From contig DATDIX010000089.1 of NCBI GenBank assembly GCA_036520835.1, positions 3,404 to 67,403 of the forward strand: a stretch of DNA of 64,000 bases, read 5' to 3'. Positions 34,292 to 43,543 of this stretch are shown one piece after another. The position numbers were made by a program, and so were the translations under genes. Every line of letters starts with the position of its first letter. Position 1 is the stretch's first letter. A model generated the notes under the pieces. It saw only the letters and a list, made by a program, of their open reading frames with translations. It was not told the DNA's origin and did not search any database. Source of the DNA: VBAT01 sp036520835 (GTDB lineage: Bacteria > Bacteroidota > Bacteroidia > Chitinophagales > Chitinophagaceae).

Positions 34292-35617
34292 ATGCGCATA
34301 GCAATAATTGTTATTTCCGGATTGCTTTTAGCAGTATCCTGCAACAAGAAAAGTGATTACGAAAAAATAGTGCACGACCCTTTATTATTTTCCAATACTG
34401 TACATGAGTTGAACGGTTTGGTAATGGGAAATACTTTCAGCCCCATCGTGGCATCAAGGAATTATTTGTATGCCAGTGTAGCTGCTTATGAAGTAATAGC
34501 AGCGGGTTATCCCGGGAAATATGAATCTTTGGCCGGCCAGTTACATGGGCTAGAGACAATTCCAAAACCTGATGCAGGCAAAAAAGTTGATTTTGAATTT
34601 GCAGCCATACTTGCCTATTCAAAACTTGGCGAAGCGGTGACCTTTCCGGAAGGAAGCATGTCCTATTTTACTGACAGTTTGAAAAACCTGGTTAAGGATC
34701 ATGGAATGCCGGGCGATGTATTTAAGAATACGCTTGCTTTTGCAGACACTATTTCAGCTGTTATTCTCAAATGGAGTAAAACAGATAATTACAGCCAGAC
34801 CAGGTCATATCCAAAGTATAATGTAATTGATACGCCCGGTCGTTGGATGCCTACTCCCCCCGCTTATACACAGGCAATGGAGCCGCATTGGAATGTTATC
34901 AGGACATTAGTATTAGACAGCGCTGCTGAATTTACTCCTCCAAGGCCGCCTGCTTTTAACCTAACAGATAAAAGCAGTAAGTATTACACGGAAGTCATAT
35001 CTATCAAAAACGCAGTGGATAGTTTAACAGATGAACAAAAGCATATCGCTGATTTTTGGGACGACAACCCATTCAAGCTGAATGTAAGCGGGCATGTTAT
35101 GTTCGGAACAAAAAAATTCTCTCCACCGGGACATTGGATGAGTATTGTCGGTATTGCTGCGAAAAAAGCCAATTATGATTTTGCAAGTACTGTCTATGCA
35201 TATGCCATTACAGCCATTACACAATTCGATGCATTCATTCACTGCTGGGATGAAAAATACAGGAGCAATTATGCAAGGCCTGAAACTGTGATCAATAAAT
35301 ATATTGACCAGGACTGGAGGCCTTACCTGCAAACCCCGCCATTCCCGGAATATACCTGCGGCCATTCTACCATTTCTTCTGCCAATGCCGAAGCGCTAAC
35401 CCATGTATTCGGAGATAACTTTACTTACACAGACACATCGGAATTAGAGTTCGGGATCAAAAGCAGGTCTTTCGAATCATTCAGGGATGCTGCCATAGAA
35501 AACAACTGGGCTAGATTTTATGGCGGTCTTCATTTTCATAATTCCTGTATCATCAGCACAGAATATGGAAGAAAGGTGGGTGCTTTTATTGCCAGCCGTT
35601 TAAAAATGAGAAAATAA
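34292..35617 (+). CDS. Vanadium-dependent haloperoxidase-like lipoprotein (PAP2 superfamily)
   Basis: A 441-residue lipoprotein (lipobox AVSC, Cys17). The C-terminal half has the three vanadate/phosphate-site motifs of the PAP2 superfamily in order: KYRSNYARP (K-x6-RP), CGHS with preceding PEYT (P-x-x-x-GH), and ARFYGGLHFHN (S/A-R-x3-G-x-H). The large helical N-terminal domain and the size fit vanadium haloperoxidases rather than small lipid phosphatases. Members are often found beside SusCD genes in Bacteroidota. It could instead be a phosphatase. It is divergent from lacI. Confidence 0.85.
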   Translation: MRIAIIVISGLLLAVSCNKKSDYEKIVHDPLLFSNTVHELNGLVMGNTFSPIVASRNYLYASVAAYEVIAAGYPGKYESLAGQLHGLETIPKPDAGKKVDFEFAAILAYSKLGEAVTFPEGSMSYFTDSLKNLVKDHGMPGDVFKNTLAFADTISAVILKWSKTDNYSQTRSYPKYNVIDTPGRWMPTPPAYTQAMEPHWNVIRTLVLDSAAEFTPPRPPAFNLTDKSSKYYTEVISIKNAVDSLTDEQKHIADFWDDNPFKLNVSGHVMFGTKKFSPPGHWMSIVGIAAKKANYDFASTVYAYAITAITQFDAFIHCWDEKYRSNYARPETVINKYIDQDWRPYLQTPPFPEYTCGHSTISSANAEALTHVFGDNFTYTDTSELEFGIKSRSFESFRDAAIENNWARFYGGLHFHNSCIISTEYGRKVGAFIASRLKMRK

Positions 35618-35750
35618 TAATCCATTATGATGGAAAAGAAAATGGCTACTGGTCATTCCGCTTATTAAAGTAGCTATTGCAATATACCGGCCAATTTCAA
35701 AATGGCGGCGGACCACCCTGAAACTGTTGTACCTTATTGCGTCTTTGATC

Positions 35751-36464
35751 TTACCCGGCTATACTTTTTGATGTTGCTGTTTTATACTGCTTTTTTAACG
35801 CATACAATTTACCAGGACGATGAGATAAGTTACTTTCCATTTCATTCAGGTCCTGCAACCAATCTTTAACGGCAATCTTTTTCCTGAAATTTCTCCGGTC
35901 CAGTTTTACATCGAGGATGGCTTCATACACTTCCTGTAATTCCCGTAAAGAAAACTTATCCTGTAAAAGATTAAATACAACAGGGTGCTCCATGGCCTGG
36001 TTCCTGAGCCGCTGCAGGCAGGTATTCAATATCTGCTTATGGTCGAAAGCGAGGTTTTTGATATCATTTACAGAATGCCAGTGAAGGTCATTGTGGTCAA
36101 TGCTTAATTTATGATGCCTGATATCTATCAATGAATAATATGCCGTAGTGATAACGCGGCCTGAGGGGTGACGTCCTATACTGCCGAATGTATGCACCTG
36201 CTCCAGGTACACATCATCCATTCCTGTTCTGTCTGCCAGTACCCGGTAAGATGCGCTTTCAAGGTCTTCATCCGGCCTTACAAGATCACCCAGCAAAGAA
36301 TACAGATCTGAAAATTCTTCCAGGTCAGATTTGATAAGTAATACTTTCAACTCTTTATTATCATAGCCAAAAATGACACAGTCAACCGAGATGGCAATAT
36401 TAAAATAATCAAGGTGGCTTATCTTTTCAAGCGCCGCTGTTTTAAGACTAAGCTCTTTTGACAT
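35751..36464 (-). CDS. Nudix-fold transcriptional regulator (NrtR/AraR-like)
   Basis: A 237-residue protein with an N-terminal Nudix fold (about 20-155) and a C-terminal winged helix (FSLRELQEVYEAILDVKLDRRNFRKKI, about 175-205). The Nudix box region GDLVRPDEDLESASYRVLAD lacks the conserved REUxEE acids, so it is probably not an active hydrolase; this is the pattern of NrtR-type regulators, one branch of which (AraR) senses arabinose in Bacteroides. It lies 20 bases behind the amylase gene, so the two share an operon. The effector is unknown. Confidence 0.85.
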   Translation of the reverse strand: MSKELSLKTAALEKISHLDYFNIAISVDCVIFGYDNKELKVLLIKSDLEEFSDLYSLLGDLVRPDEDLESASYRVLADRTGMDDVYLEQVHTFGSIGRHPSGRVITTAYYSLIDIRHHKLSIDHNDLHWHSVNDIKNLAFDHKQILNTCLQRLRNQAMEHPVVFNLLQDKFSLRELQEVYEAILDVKLDRRNFRKKIAVKDWLQDLNEMESNLSHRPGKLYALKKQYKTATSKSIAG

Positions 36465-36484
36465 AGAACTCCATTTTAAAGAAA

Positions 36485-39382
36485 CTACTGTAATAAAACT
36501 TTTACTGATCGTATCCTGTTCTTCGCCTGTACTTTCAATACATACATACCAGCCGGCAAATTATTGGTTTTAGCCGACAATGAAAAAGTATGCTTTCCTT
36601 TTGGTAATGTACCGTTATAAATCAGGGCAACCCTTTGACCCTGTATATTCCACAGATCAGCCATTACATTACCTTTTTCAGGAATAAATATTTCTGTTAC
36701 CGAATTATGCTCAGCCGGGTTGGGATAAATAATAACCTGCAATTCATTACCAGGATTGTTAATGTCTATGACAGGAGTCGGCACTATATTCGACACATTC
36801 CTGTTGAGATAGATATGGTATTCTGCAGGTTGCAATACTATATTTTGAGGAGCCCCTGTTGCAGTAATTGTAGTGTTATTGAGATAATCATACCAGGTGC
36901 CGGCGACAGGGAAGGTTACCGTCGCAACCTGGGTATTCACATCAAAATTACCGACTACCATTAATAGCGATGAATCCGTAGCCGATCTAAGGCGCATCCA
37001 CTTAACCGCCCCGTTAAGACTCCTCTCTATCGTGATGTTATTAGCTATATATACATCTTTATACCATGGATGTACTCTTAGCTTCAGGAGCTGGCTGTAA
37101 ACATCATATAATTGTTTTCTCCGCGCCTGTTGCAGGTAATCCCACCGAACCGGTTTTTTACTTGTGCGGCAATCATTATTTATTGTTCCATTAGGACAAT
37201 AATTAATCGGGAAATCATATCCCAGTTCTCCAAACTGCCAAGCCATTTTCGGTCCGGGTATATTGAGAAAAAAACCTGTACTGATTTCCATTCTTTTCAA
37301 AGCGATCGTGGTGTCCCTTGTGTTATGAAAAGGGTTGGTATTAACGCCGGAACTCACGCAATTATGCATCATTCTTTCTTCGTCATGGCTTTCCATATAA
37401 GTCACCAGGTAAGGATTTGTCCATCCCCTTACTGAATAAATACCACTTTCGAAATTTGAATTACCGATCACACCCTTAGCCGCTTCTGTAAAATTGTAAT
37501 TGGAATTACCCCAGAACATCATTCCGTAATCTGATAAAGCCTGCTCTTCACTGTTCTCAGCAAAATGTTCCAGTATCACATAGCTGCCGGGTGATTTTAC
37601 CTGTAACGTGTCATAATATTTTTTCCAGATAGCTACGCGGCTGGCATCGTACTGACTCCATAGCGATACATTACTTCCGGAGTTGAACTGGGTAAAGCCT
37701 TTTGACAGATCAAACCTGAAGCCATCCACTTTATATTCCTGGAGCCAGTGTTCTACAACTCTTTTGAAAAAGTATTTTGTAGGCTCTGCCTCGTGATTAA
37801 AATCATGGAATACACTGAAAGGATGTGTAGCGGTTACATTGAACCAGGGATTGTTGGCGGCTGTTTGGTTGGCGGAAGAATTCCAGTACAAAGCAGCCAA
37901 TGGGCAGGAACCAGATGCATGATTCAACGCAATGTCCATGATCACGGCAATGCCTTTGCTATGACAGGTATCAATAAATTGTTTCAAAGCATTTTTGGTC
38001 CCATAATATTTATCCGGCGCCAGGAAATAGGCAGGATTATACCCCCAGCTATCGTTGCCATCAAATTCCATAACAGGCATCAGCTCGATAGCATTGATCC
38101 CCATTTTCTTTAAATAATTCAATGTGTCCCTTAATGTATTCCAGTTGGCAGCACTGACAAAATCCCTTAGGAGCATTTCATAAATGATGAGACTTCTTTT
38201 ATCAGGACGGTTAAAGTTTGTAATGCTCCATGTGTAAGTTGGCGCAGCAGTTTGTAAAACGCTTACAATACCTGATTGCCCTGCCGGGTAAGGCTTTAAT
38301 GAAGGGTAGTGCGAGGCTGGTATGAATGCGTCATTAAACGGGTCAAGTATTTTCTCCGCATAGGGTTCGCCAATCTTCAGCGTACCGTCTACCAAATATT
38401 GAAAAGCATATTCTGTTCCGGCTGTAAGACCAGTGATCTTTAACCACCAGTAGTTACCATCCGGGGTTTTATTCATTAAATATTGTGATTGCTCAATCCA
38501 GTTTGAGCCCGGGAATTCTCCTATTATTGATACCCTGTTTTTTCCGGGTGCATACAGGACCAATGTGGCTTCCGTATTATTGGCGGAATAATTAATTCCA
38601 TCTCTTACACCAGGCGGAAGCGGGGCAATGGTTATACCCGGCGAAACAAAAAAACGAAGCGTATCTTTTTTTGATGCTGCTCCGGCAATTGCTTCAACCA
38701 CGATCTCCGTATTTCCCGAAGCAGTCAGGGTGGGATTTGCTGACAGGGTACTGACGCCGACAGCAAATTGTATAACTGTGCCATTAAGGTATATTTTCAT
38801 TTCAGCAGCTGCACTTGCAATACCTGTGACGTTGATATTATCGCCTACTTGCTTATTAAAGGGTTCCGGCACCGGTGTATAAGTGGGCTGAAACAATGGC
38901 ACACTAAAGCGAACAGCAATTGAATTATCATATACCGGGATAAACATATCACTGCCATCTGCATTTCGCTGTACAACAGTTCCGGCGCCATTACGAAAAA
39001 GGATAGCGATCTTCCTTATTGTTTCTCCTGCCGGTACACCAGCGGGGGCGTTAAAAAAAGCCCGGATATTTGTAATGCTATATTGCCATTTATTACTGCC
39101 AATATAAGTGGCTTGCGCCGCTGTCGTAGTTGAAGCCCAGGCAAATTTGGAATATTGCCAGTCGCCCGGGGTTGCGCTTGCACTGGTGATTAACCCTATA
39201 TGTACGTATACGTCAGTGGTTGGACTGTAATTCAGCAATCCCTGGTTACCTTTAGCAGCATCCAATGTAATAGTTATATTATCATTGTCTTTCGCAAAGT
39301 CAGGCGTCCATGTCAGTAATTGAGAAAAAAGAAACTGGGAAAAGAATAGCAGGCACCCTGCAGTAAGCAGCAATCGTTTCAT
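36485..39382 (-). CDS. Secreted GH13 alpha-amylase-family enzyme with T9SS sorting domain
   Basis: The protein is 965 residues from the Met at 39382 (MKRLLLTAGCLLFFSQFLFS signal peptide); the open frame begins 20 codons earlier without a signal. Order: N-terminal beta-sandwich domains (about 25-255), E-set/CBM48-like domain (about 265-365), GH13 barrel (about 395-770) with nucleophile Asp558 (DGFRFD), acid Glu605 (ILEHFAE) and Asp667 (ESHDEE), then a C-terminal type A T9SS sorting domain (VIIYPNPAEHN...GMYVLKVQ) that directs export and surface attachment. The substrate is probably an alpha-1,4-glucan. It is upstream of the Nudix regulator. Confidence 0.93.
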   Translation of the reverse strand: MKRLLLTAGCLLFFSQFLFSQLLTWTPDFAKDNDNITITLDAAKGNQGLLNYSPTTDVYVHIGLITSASATPGDWQYSKFAWASTTTAAQATYIGSNKWQYSITNIRAFFNAPAGVPAGETIRKIAILFRNGAGTVVQRNADGSDMFIPVYDNSIAVRFSVPLFQPTYTPVPEPFNKQVGDNINVTGIASAAAEMKIYLNGTVIQFAVGVSTLSANPTLTASGNTEIVVEAIAGAASKKDTLRFFVSPGITIAPLPPGVRDGINYSANNTEATLVLYAPGKNRVSIIGEFPGSNWIEQSQYLMNKTPDGNYWWLKITGLTAGTEYAFQYLVDGTLKIGEPYAEKILDPFNDAFIPASHYPSLKPYPAGQSGIVSVLQTAAPTYTWSITNFNRPDKRSLIIYEMLLRDFVSAANWNTLRDTLNYLKKMGINAIELMPVMEFDGNDSWGYNPAYFLAPDKYYGTKNALKQFIDTCHSKGIAVIMDIALNHASGSCPLAALYWNSSANQTAANNPWFNVTATHPFSVFHDFNHEAEPTKYFFKRVVEHWLQEYKVDGFRFDLSKGFTQFNSGSNVSLWSQYDASRVAIWKKYYDTLQVKSPGSYVILEHFAENSEEQALSDYGMMFWGNSNYNFTEAAKGVIGNSNFESGIYSVRGWTNPYLVTYMESHDEERMMHNCVSSGVNTNPFHNTRDTTIALKRMEISTGFFLNIPGPKMAWQFGELGYDFPINYCPNGTINNDCRTSKKPVRWDYLQQARRKQLYDVYSQLLKLRVHPWYKDVYIANNITIERSLNGAVKWMRLRSATDSSLLMVVGNFDVNTQVATVTFPVAGTWYDYLNNTTITATGAPQNIVLQPAEYHIYLNRNVSNIVPTPVIDINNPGNELQVIIYPNPAEHNSVTEIFIPEKGNVMADLWNIQGQRVALIYNGTLPKGKHTFSLSAKTNNLPAGMYVLKVQAKNRIRSVKVLLQ

Positions 39383-39411
39383 AAAAACAGTTATGGCAAT
39401 TATTAATAATC

Positions 39412-39430
39412 CGAAGATACATAATATGTA
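39412..39430 (-). promoter_or_regulatory. Amylase promoter element with overlapping palindrome
   Basis: The minus strand carries TATCTTCG (39419-39412) as a -7 element, about 30 bases before the start codon. The perfect palindrome TACATA-A-TATGTA (39418-39430) abuts its upstream end and is a candidate operator, perhaps for the co-transcribed Nudix regulator. Confidence 0.45.
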
Positions 39431-39518
39431 CTTACAACACATTAATTTTTTAAATCTTCCTTTCGGGGCTTAATGATCTATTCTCTTTGGAAGTAACTTT
39501 AAAGCCGAAAAAAAACTT

Positions 39519-41621
39519 ATGTACACTGATCAGGACACCAAAACCCTTCAAAAAGAAACCATTAGCTTTCTTAAAAAGACCAAAACAGGTACTCCTGATC
39601 CAAAAGAGATCGAAGGGTTGAGAGATGTTCTGCGCTTTCATGAGTATAGATATTATGTATTGAATGACCCCCTGATATCAGATTTTGAATACGACCAGCT
39701 TTATAAAGCGCTGGAAAAAACAGAAACCGCGAATCCAAAACTCATCACTCCTGATTCTCCTACACAGCGGGTGGCCAAAGGATTGACCAAAGCCTTTCCA
39801 ACTGTTCAACATCTCGTTCCCATGTTATCACTCGACAACTCTTATAATAGCGATGACCTTACAGATTTCGACAGGAAAGCCCGGGAAGCTACCGGTCTTG
39901 ATAAAATAGAATATTGCGTAGAACCAAAATTTGACGGAGGAAGTATCTCACTTATTTATGAGAATGATCTATTGGTTCGCGGCGCCACCAGGGGCGATGG
40001 CGAGGAAGGAGATGAAGTAACGGCTAACGTTAAACAGATACGTTCGGTACCACTGTCTGCTAAATTTTCAGAATATGGATTACAGCAGGTAGAGATAAGA
40101 GGTGAAGTACTCATCAATAAAAACAATTTCAGGAAATATAATGAGGTATTAATGGAACAGGGTATTCCTCCATTAGCCAACCCCCGTAATGCTGCTGCCG
40201 GAACATTGCGCATCAAAGACCCGGCTGAAGCAGGCAAAAGAAATTTAGAAGCCTTTGTATACCACATCAGTTATTATTCGTTGGCAAAAGGAAAAAAGTT
40301 ACCGCAAGCTCTAACCAACCACTCCGCATCTTTAAAGTTGCTTTGGGATCTTGGTTTTCGCAGCCCTGAAAAAGAAAAGAAAGTTTTTAAGGGTATCGAA
40401 GCCGTTATCAGGTATTGCAACGATTTTGAAGTAAAAAGAGATAACCTGCCTTACGAAATTGACGGGATGGTAATCAAAGTGAATGATTTTGCGCTGCAGG
40501 ACAAGCTGGGTATGACCTCTCATCATCCACGCTGGGCCATCGCATATAAATTCAAAGCAAGACAGGGAACCAGTAAATTATTGAATGTTGAGTTCCAGGT
40601 AGGAAGGACCGGCGCCGTAACACCTGTAGCAAAACTGGAACCCGTATCAGTTGGTGGTGTCACGGTAAGCAGTATCTCTGTTCACAATGAAGATTACATC
40701 AAAGAAAAAGATCTTCGTATCGGGGATGCCGTGCTGATAGAAAGAGCAGGTGATGTCATTCCGCAAATTGTAAAATCCCTGGCGGAAGTGAGGACTGGGA
40801 AAGAAAAGAAAATTCAGTTTCCTAAAACCTGTCCTGTTTGCAGTGGTAAGTTATTCAAAGAAGAAGAAGAAGCCGTCTGGCGTTGCATCAATATTGAATG
40901 TCCTGCACAGGTAGTGGAGCGCATCATTCACTTTGTAAGTAAGGATGCAATGGATATACGTGGATTCGGCGATGCGAATGTGCGGAAATTTTACGAACTC
41001 GGTTTGCTTAAAGATATTCCGGGGATTTATAAAATTGATTTTGAAAAAATCAGCCAGTTGGAAGGATTTGGTCAGAAGTCGATTGACAACCTGCAAATGG
41101 CCATAAGCAATTCAAAGAGCCAGCCCCTTCACCGCTTGCTATATGGGCTGGGTATCCGCTTTGTTGGCGAAACTACCGCCAAGACCATCACCCGGGCCAT
41201 TGATCATTTGCTTGATCTGAAAAATTTTTCATTGGAACAATTGCAAAACCTTGAAGATATAGGACCGAAAGTTGCCGGAAGCATCCATCACTTTTTCAGT
41301 GCAAAGGACAATATAAAGATGCTGGAAGAACTCGAAAAACTGGGGCTGCCATTAAAGAACCAAAAGAAAGAACACAGCAAAGATGGCAATCTTACCGGTC
41401 AGACATTCCTGTTCACAGGCACATTGCCTACTTTAAAAAGAAGCGAAGCTGAAGCGATGGCTGAAGCCAGTGGCGGGCAGATATTAGGTGGCGTAAGCGC
41501 TAAGCTTAACTATCTTGTAGTAGGGGAAGATGCAGGCAGTAAATTAGAAAAAGCCAAAAAGATCAATACTGTAAAGATCATTTCGGAAGATGAGTTTTTA
41601 AAACTGGTGGGTAAAAAATAA
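39519..41621 (+). CDS. ligA: NAD-dependent DNA ligase
   Basis: This enzyme seals nicks during replication and repair. The 700 residues show domain Ia (HEYRYYVLND), the adenylation domain with catalytic Lys137 (EPKFDGGSISLIY) and GATRGDGEEGDEVT, the OB fold (RTGAVTPVAKLEPV), a four-Cys zinc finger (CPVCSGKLF to CPAQ, about 440-470), helix-hairpin-helix repeats, and a C-terminal BRCT domain (LTGQTFLFTGTL, about 623-700). Length and order match the family. It has its own gap upstream and stands alone. Confidence 0.98.
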   Translation: MYTDQDTKTLQKETISFLKKTKTGTPDPKEIEGLRDVLRFHEYRYYVLNDPLISDFEYDQLYKALEKTETANPKLITPDSPTQRVAKGLTKAFPTVQHLVPMLSLDNSYNSDDLTDFDRKAREATGLDKIEYCVEPKFDGGSISLIYENDLLVRGATRGDGEEGDEVTANVKQIRSVPLSAKFSEYGLQQVEIRGEVLINKNNFRKYNEVLMEQGIPPLANPRNAAAGTLRIKDPAEAGKRNLEAFVYHISYYSLAKGKKLPQALTNHSASLKLLWDLGFRSPEKEKKVFKGIEAVIRYCNDFEVKRDNLPYEIDGMVIKVNDFALQDKLGMTSHHPRWAIAYKFKARQGTSKLLNVEFQVGRTGAVTPVAKLEPVSVGGVTVSSISVHNEDYIKEKDLRIGDAVLIERAGDVIPQIVKSLAEVRTGKEKKIQFPKTCPVCSGKLFKEEEEAVWRCINIECPAQVVERIIHFVSKDAMDIRGFGDANVRKFYELGLLKDIPGIYKIDFEKISQLEGFGQKSIDNLQMAISNSKSQPLHRLLYGLGIRFVGETTAKTITRAIDHLLDLKNFSLEQLQNLEDIGPKVAGSIHHFFSAKDNIKMLEELEKLGLPLKNQKKEHSKDGNLTGQTFLFTGTLPTLKRSEAEAMAEASGGQILGGVSAKLNYLVVGEDAGSKLEKAKKINTVKIISEDEFLKLVGKK

Positions 41622-41710
41622 ACCATTTTCCCCTTGTCTTTGTCCGGTCGTCACTATTTCGTTCGTTATGCTGTTACTACTTCATATTTTCATACCCAAA
41701 GTCATTAGAT

Positions 41711-42376
41711 ATGTTACAACCTTCCACGCTAAAATTCCTGAAAGACCTTAAGAAGAACAATAACAAACCCTGGTTTGATGCAAACCGGAAACAATATGAA
41801 GCGGCAAGATCCGACTTTGCCAATTTCATCCAGGTGGTTATTGATAAACACGCCAGCAACGACCCTTCGATAAAAACATTGCTGGCCAAGAATTGTACAT
41901 TCAGGATCAACAGGGACGTTCGCTTTTCAAAAAACAAATCTCCTTATAAAGATAATATGGGGGCCTATATGAGCCGGGGTGGTAAGAAATCGGTATTCGG
42001 GGGCTACTACTTCCATTGCCAGCCGGGAAGTTGTTTTGTCGGTGGCGGGTTATGGATGCCCATGCCACCTGAATTAAATAAAGTAAGACAGGAGATCGAT
42101 TATAATCTTGCAGAATTCAAAAAAGTAATCGGTGCCAAAAAATTCAAGGCTGTTTACGGCGACCTTTCAAGAGATGCAGAATATGTATTGACCCGTGTGC
42201 CCAAAGGATATGAAGCTGACAATCCTGCTGCCGAATACCTGAAATTAAAAAGCTTTGTAGCGATGACTTCATTAAAAGACACTGATCTCACATCAAAAGA
42301 CCTGGTAAAGAAAACGGTTGCAAGTTTTGAAGCATTGCAACCGCTTATCGAATTTATTAATAAAAGTATAGCGTAA
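41711..42376 (+). CDS. DUF2461 family protein (TIGR02453)
   Basis: A 221-residue cytoplasmic protein of the DUF2461 family. Signatures are LKFLKDLKKNNNKPWFDANRKQYE at the start, RINRDVRFSKNKSPYKDNMGAYMSRGG in the middle, and YYFHCQPGSCFVGGGLWMP. The conserved Arg/Lys-rich RDVRFSKNKSPYK segment suggests binding of a phosphate or nucleic acid, but no function is established. It ends 3 bases before the convergent asd stop codon. Confidence 0.92.
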   Translation: MLQPSTLKFLKDLKKNNNKPWFDANRKQYEAARSDFANFIQVVIDKHASNDPSIKTLLAKNCTFRINRDVRFSKNKSPYKDNMGAYMSRGGKKSVFGGYYFHCQPGSCFVGGGLWMPMPPELNKVRQEIDYNLAEFKKVIGAKKFKAVYGDLSRDAEYVLTRVPKGYEADNPAAEYLKLKSFVAMTSLKDTDLTSKDLVKKTVASFEALQPLIEFINKSIA

Positions 42377-42379
42377 CGA

Positions 42380-43369
42380 TCAAAGCAGGTTCTTTGAAAC
42401 CAAATATTCAGCGATCTGTACAGCATTTGTAGCCGCACCTTTTCTCAGGTTATCTGAAACTACCCATAGATTTAATGTGTTCGCCTGGCTTTCATCTCTT
42501 CTTAATCTTCCCACGAACACATCATCCTTTTCATGCGCATCCATCGGCATCGGGTAAAGCTGGTTAGGAAGATCATCTACTACCACTACCCCGGGTGCAG
42601 ATGATAATAAGGATTTTACATCGGCCAGATCATAGTCTTTTGCAAACTCCACATTCACGGCTTCGCTATGCCCGCCCATGACAGGTATGCGCACGGTAGT
42701 TGCCGTAACCCGGATCGAGTCATCCCGCATGATCTTGCAGGTTTCTTTCACCATCTTCATCTCTTCTTTGGTATATCCATTATCAAGGAATACATCTATC
42801 TGTGGAATCACATTCAGGTCGATCGGGTATTTGTAAGCCCTTTCTCCTTCAATGCCCAGTCTTTCGTTCTGCAACTGGGTAACAGCTTTTACGCCGGTCC
42901 CGGTTACACTCTGGTAGGTGCTTACCACCACTCTTTTAATACCATATTTCTTATGCAAAGGATTTAATGCTACCACCATTTGAATTGTAGAGCAATTAGG
43001 ATTAGCGATGATCTTATCATTTTTTGTCAGCACATCCGCATTGATCTCCGGCACCACCAATGGTTTTGTCGGGTCCATTCTCCATGCTGATGAGTTATCA
43101 ATAACTGTAATGCCCGCTGCTGCAAACTTAGGCGCCCATTCCAGCGAGGTGCCGCCACCTGCAGAAAATATAGCAACAGCCGGTTTAGCTGCAATGCCGT
43201 CTGTCATGCTTACCACCTTATACTTCTTCCCTTTAAATTCTACTTCCTTACCTACCGATCTTTCTGAAGCAACGGGAACTAATTCTGTAACCGGGAAATT
43301 TCTTTCTGCCAATACCTGTAGCATTTTGGTACCTACCAATCCTGTGGCACCGACGACTGCAACTTTCAT
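42380..43369 (-). CDS. asd: Aspartate-semialdehyde dehydrogenase
   Basis: Asd reduces aspartyl phosphate to aspartate semialdehyde, the branch point to lysine/diaminopimelate, threonine, methionine and isoleucine. The 329-residue protein has the NADP motif VAVVGATGLVGTKML, the catalytic Cys126 in ANPNCSTIQ, and His234 in RIPVMGGHSEAV. It is preceded by a 166-base leader with a leader peptide, an antiterminator and a terminator (listed below), so its expression is probably set by the supply of its end products. It is convergent with the DUF2461 gene and has no operon partner. Confidence 0.98.
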   Translation of the reverse strand: MKVAVVGATGLVGTKMLQVLAERNFPVTELVPVASERSVGKEVEFKGKKYKVVSMTDGIAAKPAVAIFSAGGGTSLEWAPKFAAAGITVIDNSSAWRMDPTKPLVVPEINADVLTKNDKIIANPNCSTIQMVVALNPLHKKYGIKRVVVSTYQSVTGTGVKAVTQLQNERLGIEGERAYKYPIDLNVIPQIDVFLDNGYTKEEMKMVKETCKIMRDDSIRVTATTVRIPVMGGHSEAVNVEFAKDYDLADVKSLLSSAPGVVVVDDLPNQLYPMPMDAHEKDDVFVGRLRRDESQANTLNLWVVSDNLRKGAATNAVQIAEYLVSKNLL

Positions 43370-43417
43370 TTACTGTTTGTTTTTATTACCCTGTCTTTTG
43401 ATAGGACCGGGTGGGTT

Positions 43418-43446
43418 AAAAAAAAGACCCTCCGTAAGGAAGGCCT
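43418..43446 (-). terminator. Attenuator terminator in the asd leader
   Basis: On the minus strand AGGCCTTCC (43446-43438), loop TTAC, GGAGGGTCT (43433-43425) forms a 9-bp stem with two G-U pairs, followed by an eight-T run (43425-43418). It lies about 50 bases before the asd start codon, so transcription that reaches it would stop before asd unless the stem is prevented from forming. Confidence 0.88.
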
Positions 43447-43496
43447 GCTAATCTTTTATATGGTTACATACATAACACAGCAAACCTTCCTTACGG
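43432..43496 (-). promoter_or_regulatory. Antiterminator pairing in the asd leader
   Basis: CCGTAAGGAAGG (43496-43485 on the minus strand) is perfectly complementary over 12 bases to CCTTCCTTACGG (43443-43432), which contains the 5' arm and loop of the terminator. The two pairings exclude each other. The upstream strand overlaps the leader-peptide stop codon, so a ribosome at that stop would block the antiterminator. Confidence 0.85.
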
Positions 43497-43535
43497 ATGT
43501 TTCTTGGTGCGCTTTGTATGTTTCTTTATCATCAT
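43491..43535 (-). CDS. asd leader peptide
   Basis: A 14-codon frame, MMIKKHTKRTKKHP, ends in TAA. Ten of 14 residues are Lys (5), Thr (2), Met (2) or Ile (1), all end products of the pathway through aspartate semialdehyde. The last codons and the TAA overlap the antiterminator strand. The start codon lies within about 10 bases of the promoter -7 element, so the mRNA is leaderless or nearly so. The peptide itself is expected to have no role; ribosome position would be the signal. Starting at the second ATG would not change the logic. Confidence 0.82.
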   Translation of the reverse strand: MMIKKHTKRTKKHP

Positions 43536-43543
43536 TACGGTTG

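Noticed and set aside
43418..43496. Metabolite riboswitch (lysine type) in front of asd
   Set aside because: The leader is too short for the lysine-riboswitch core, and the leader peptide plus competing stems explain the structure better.
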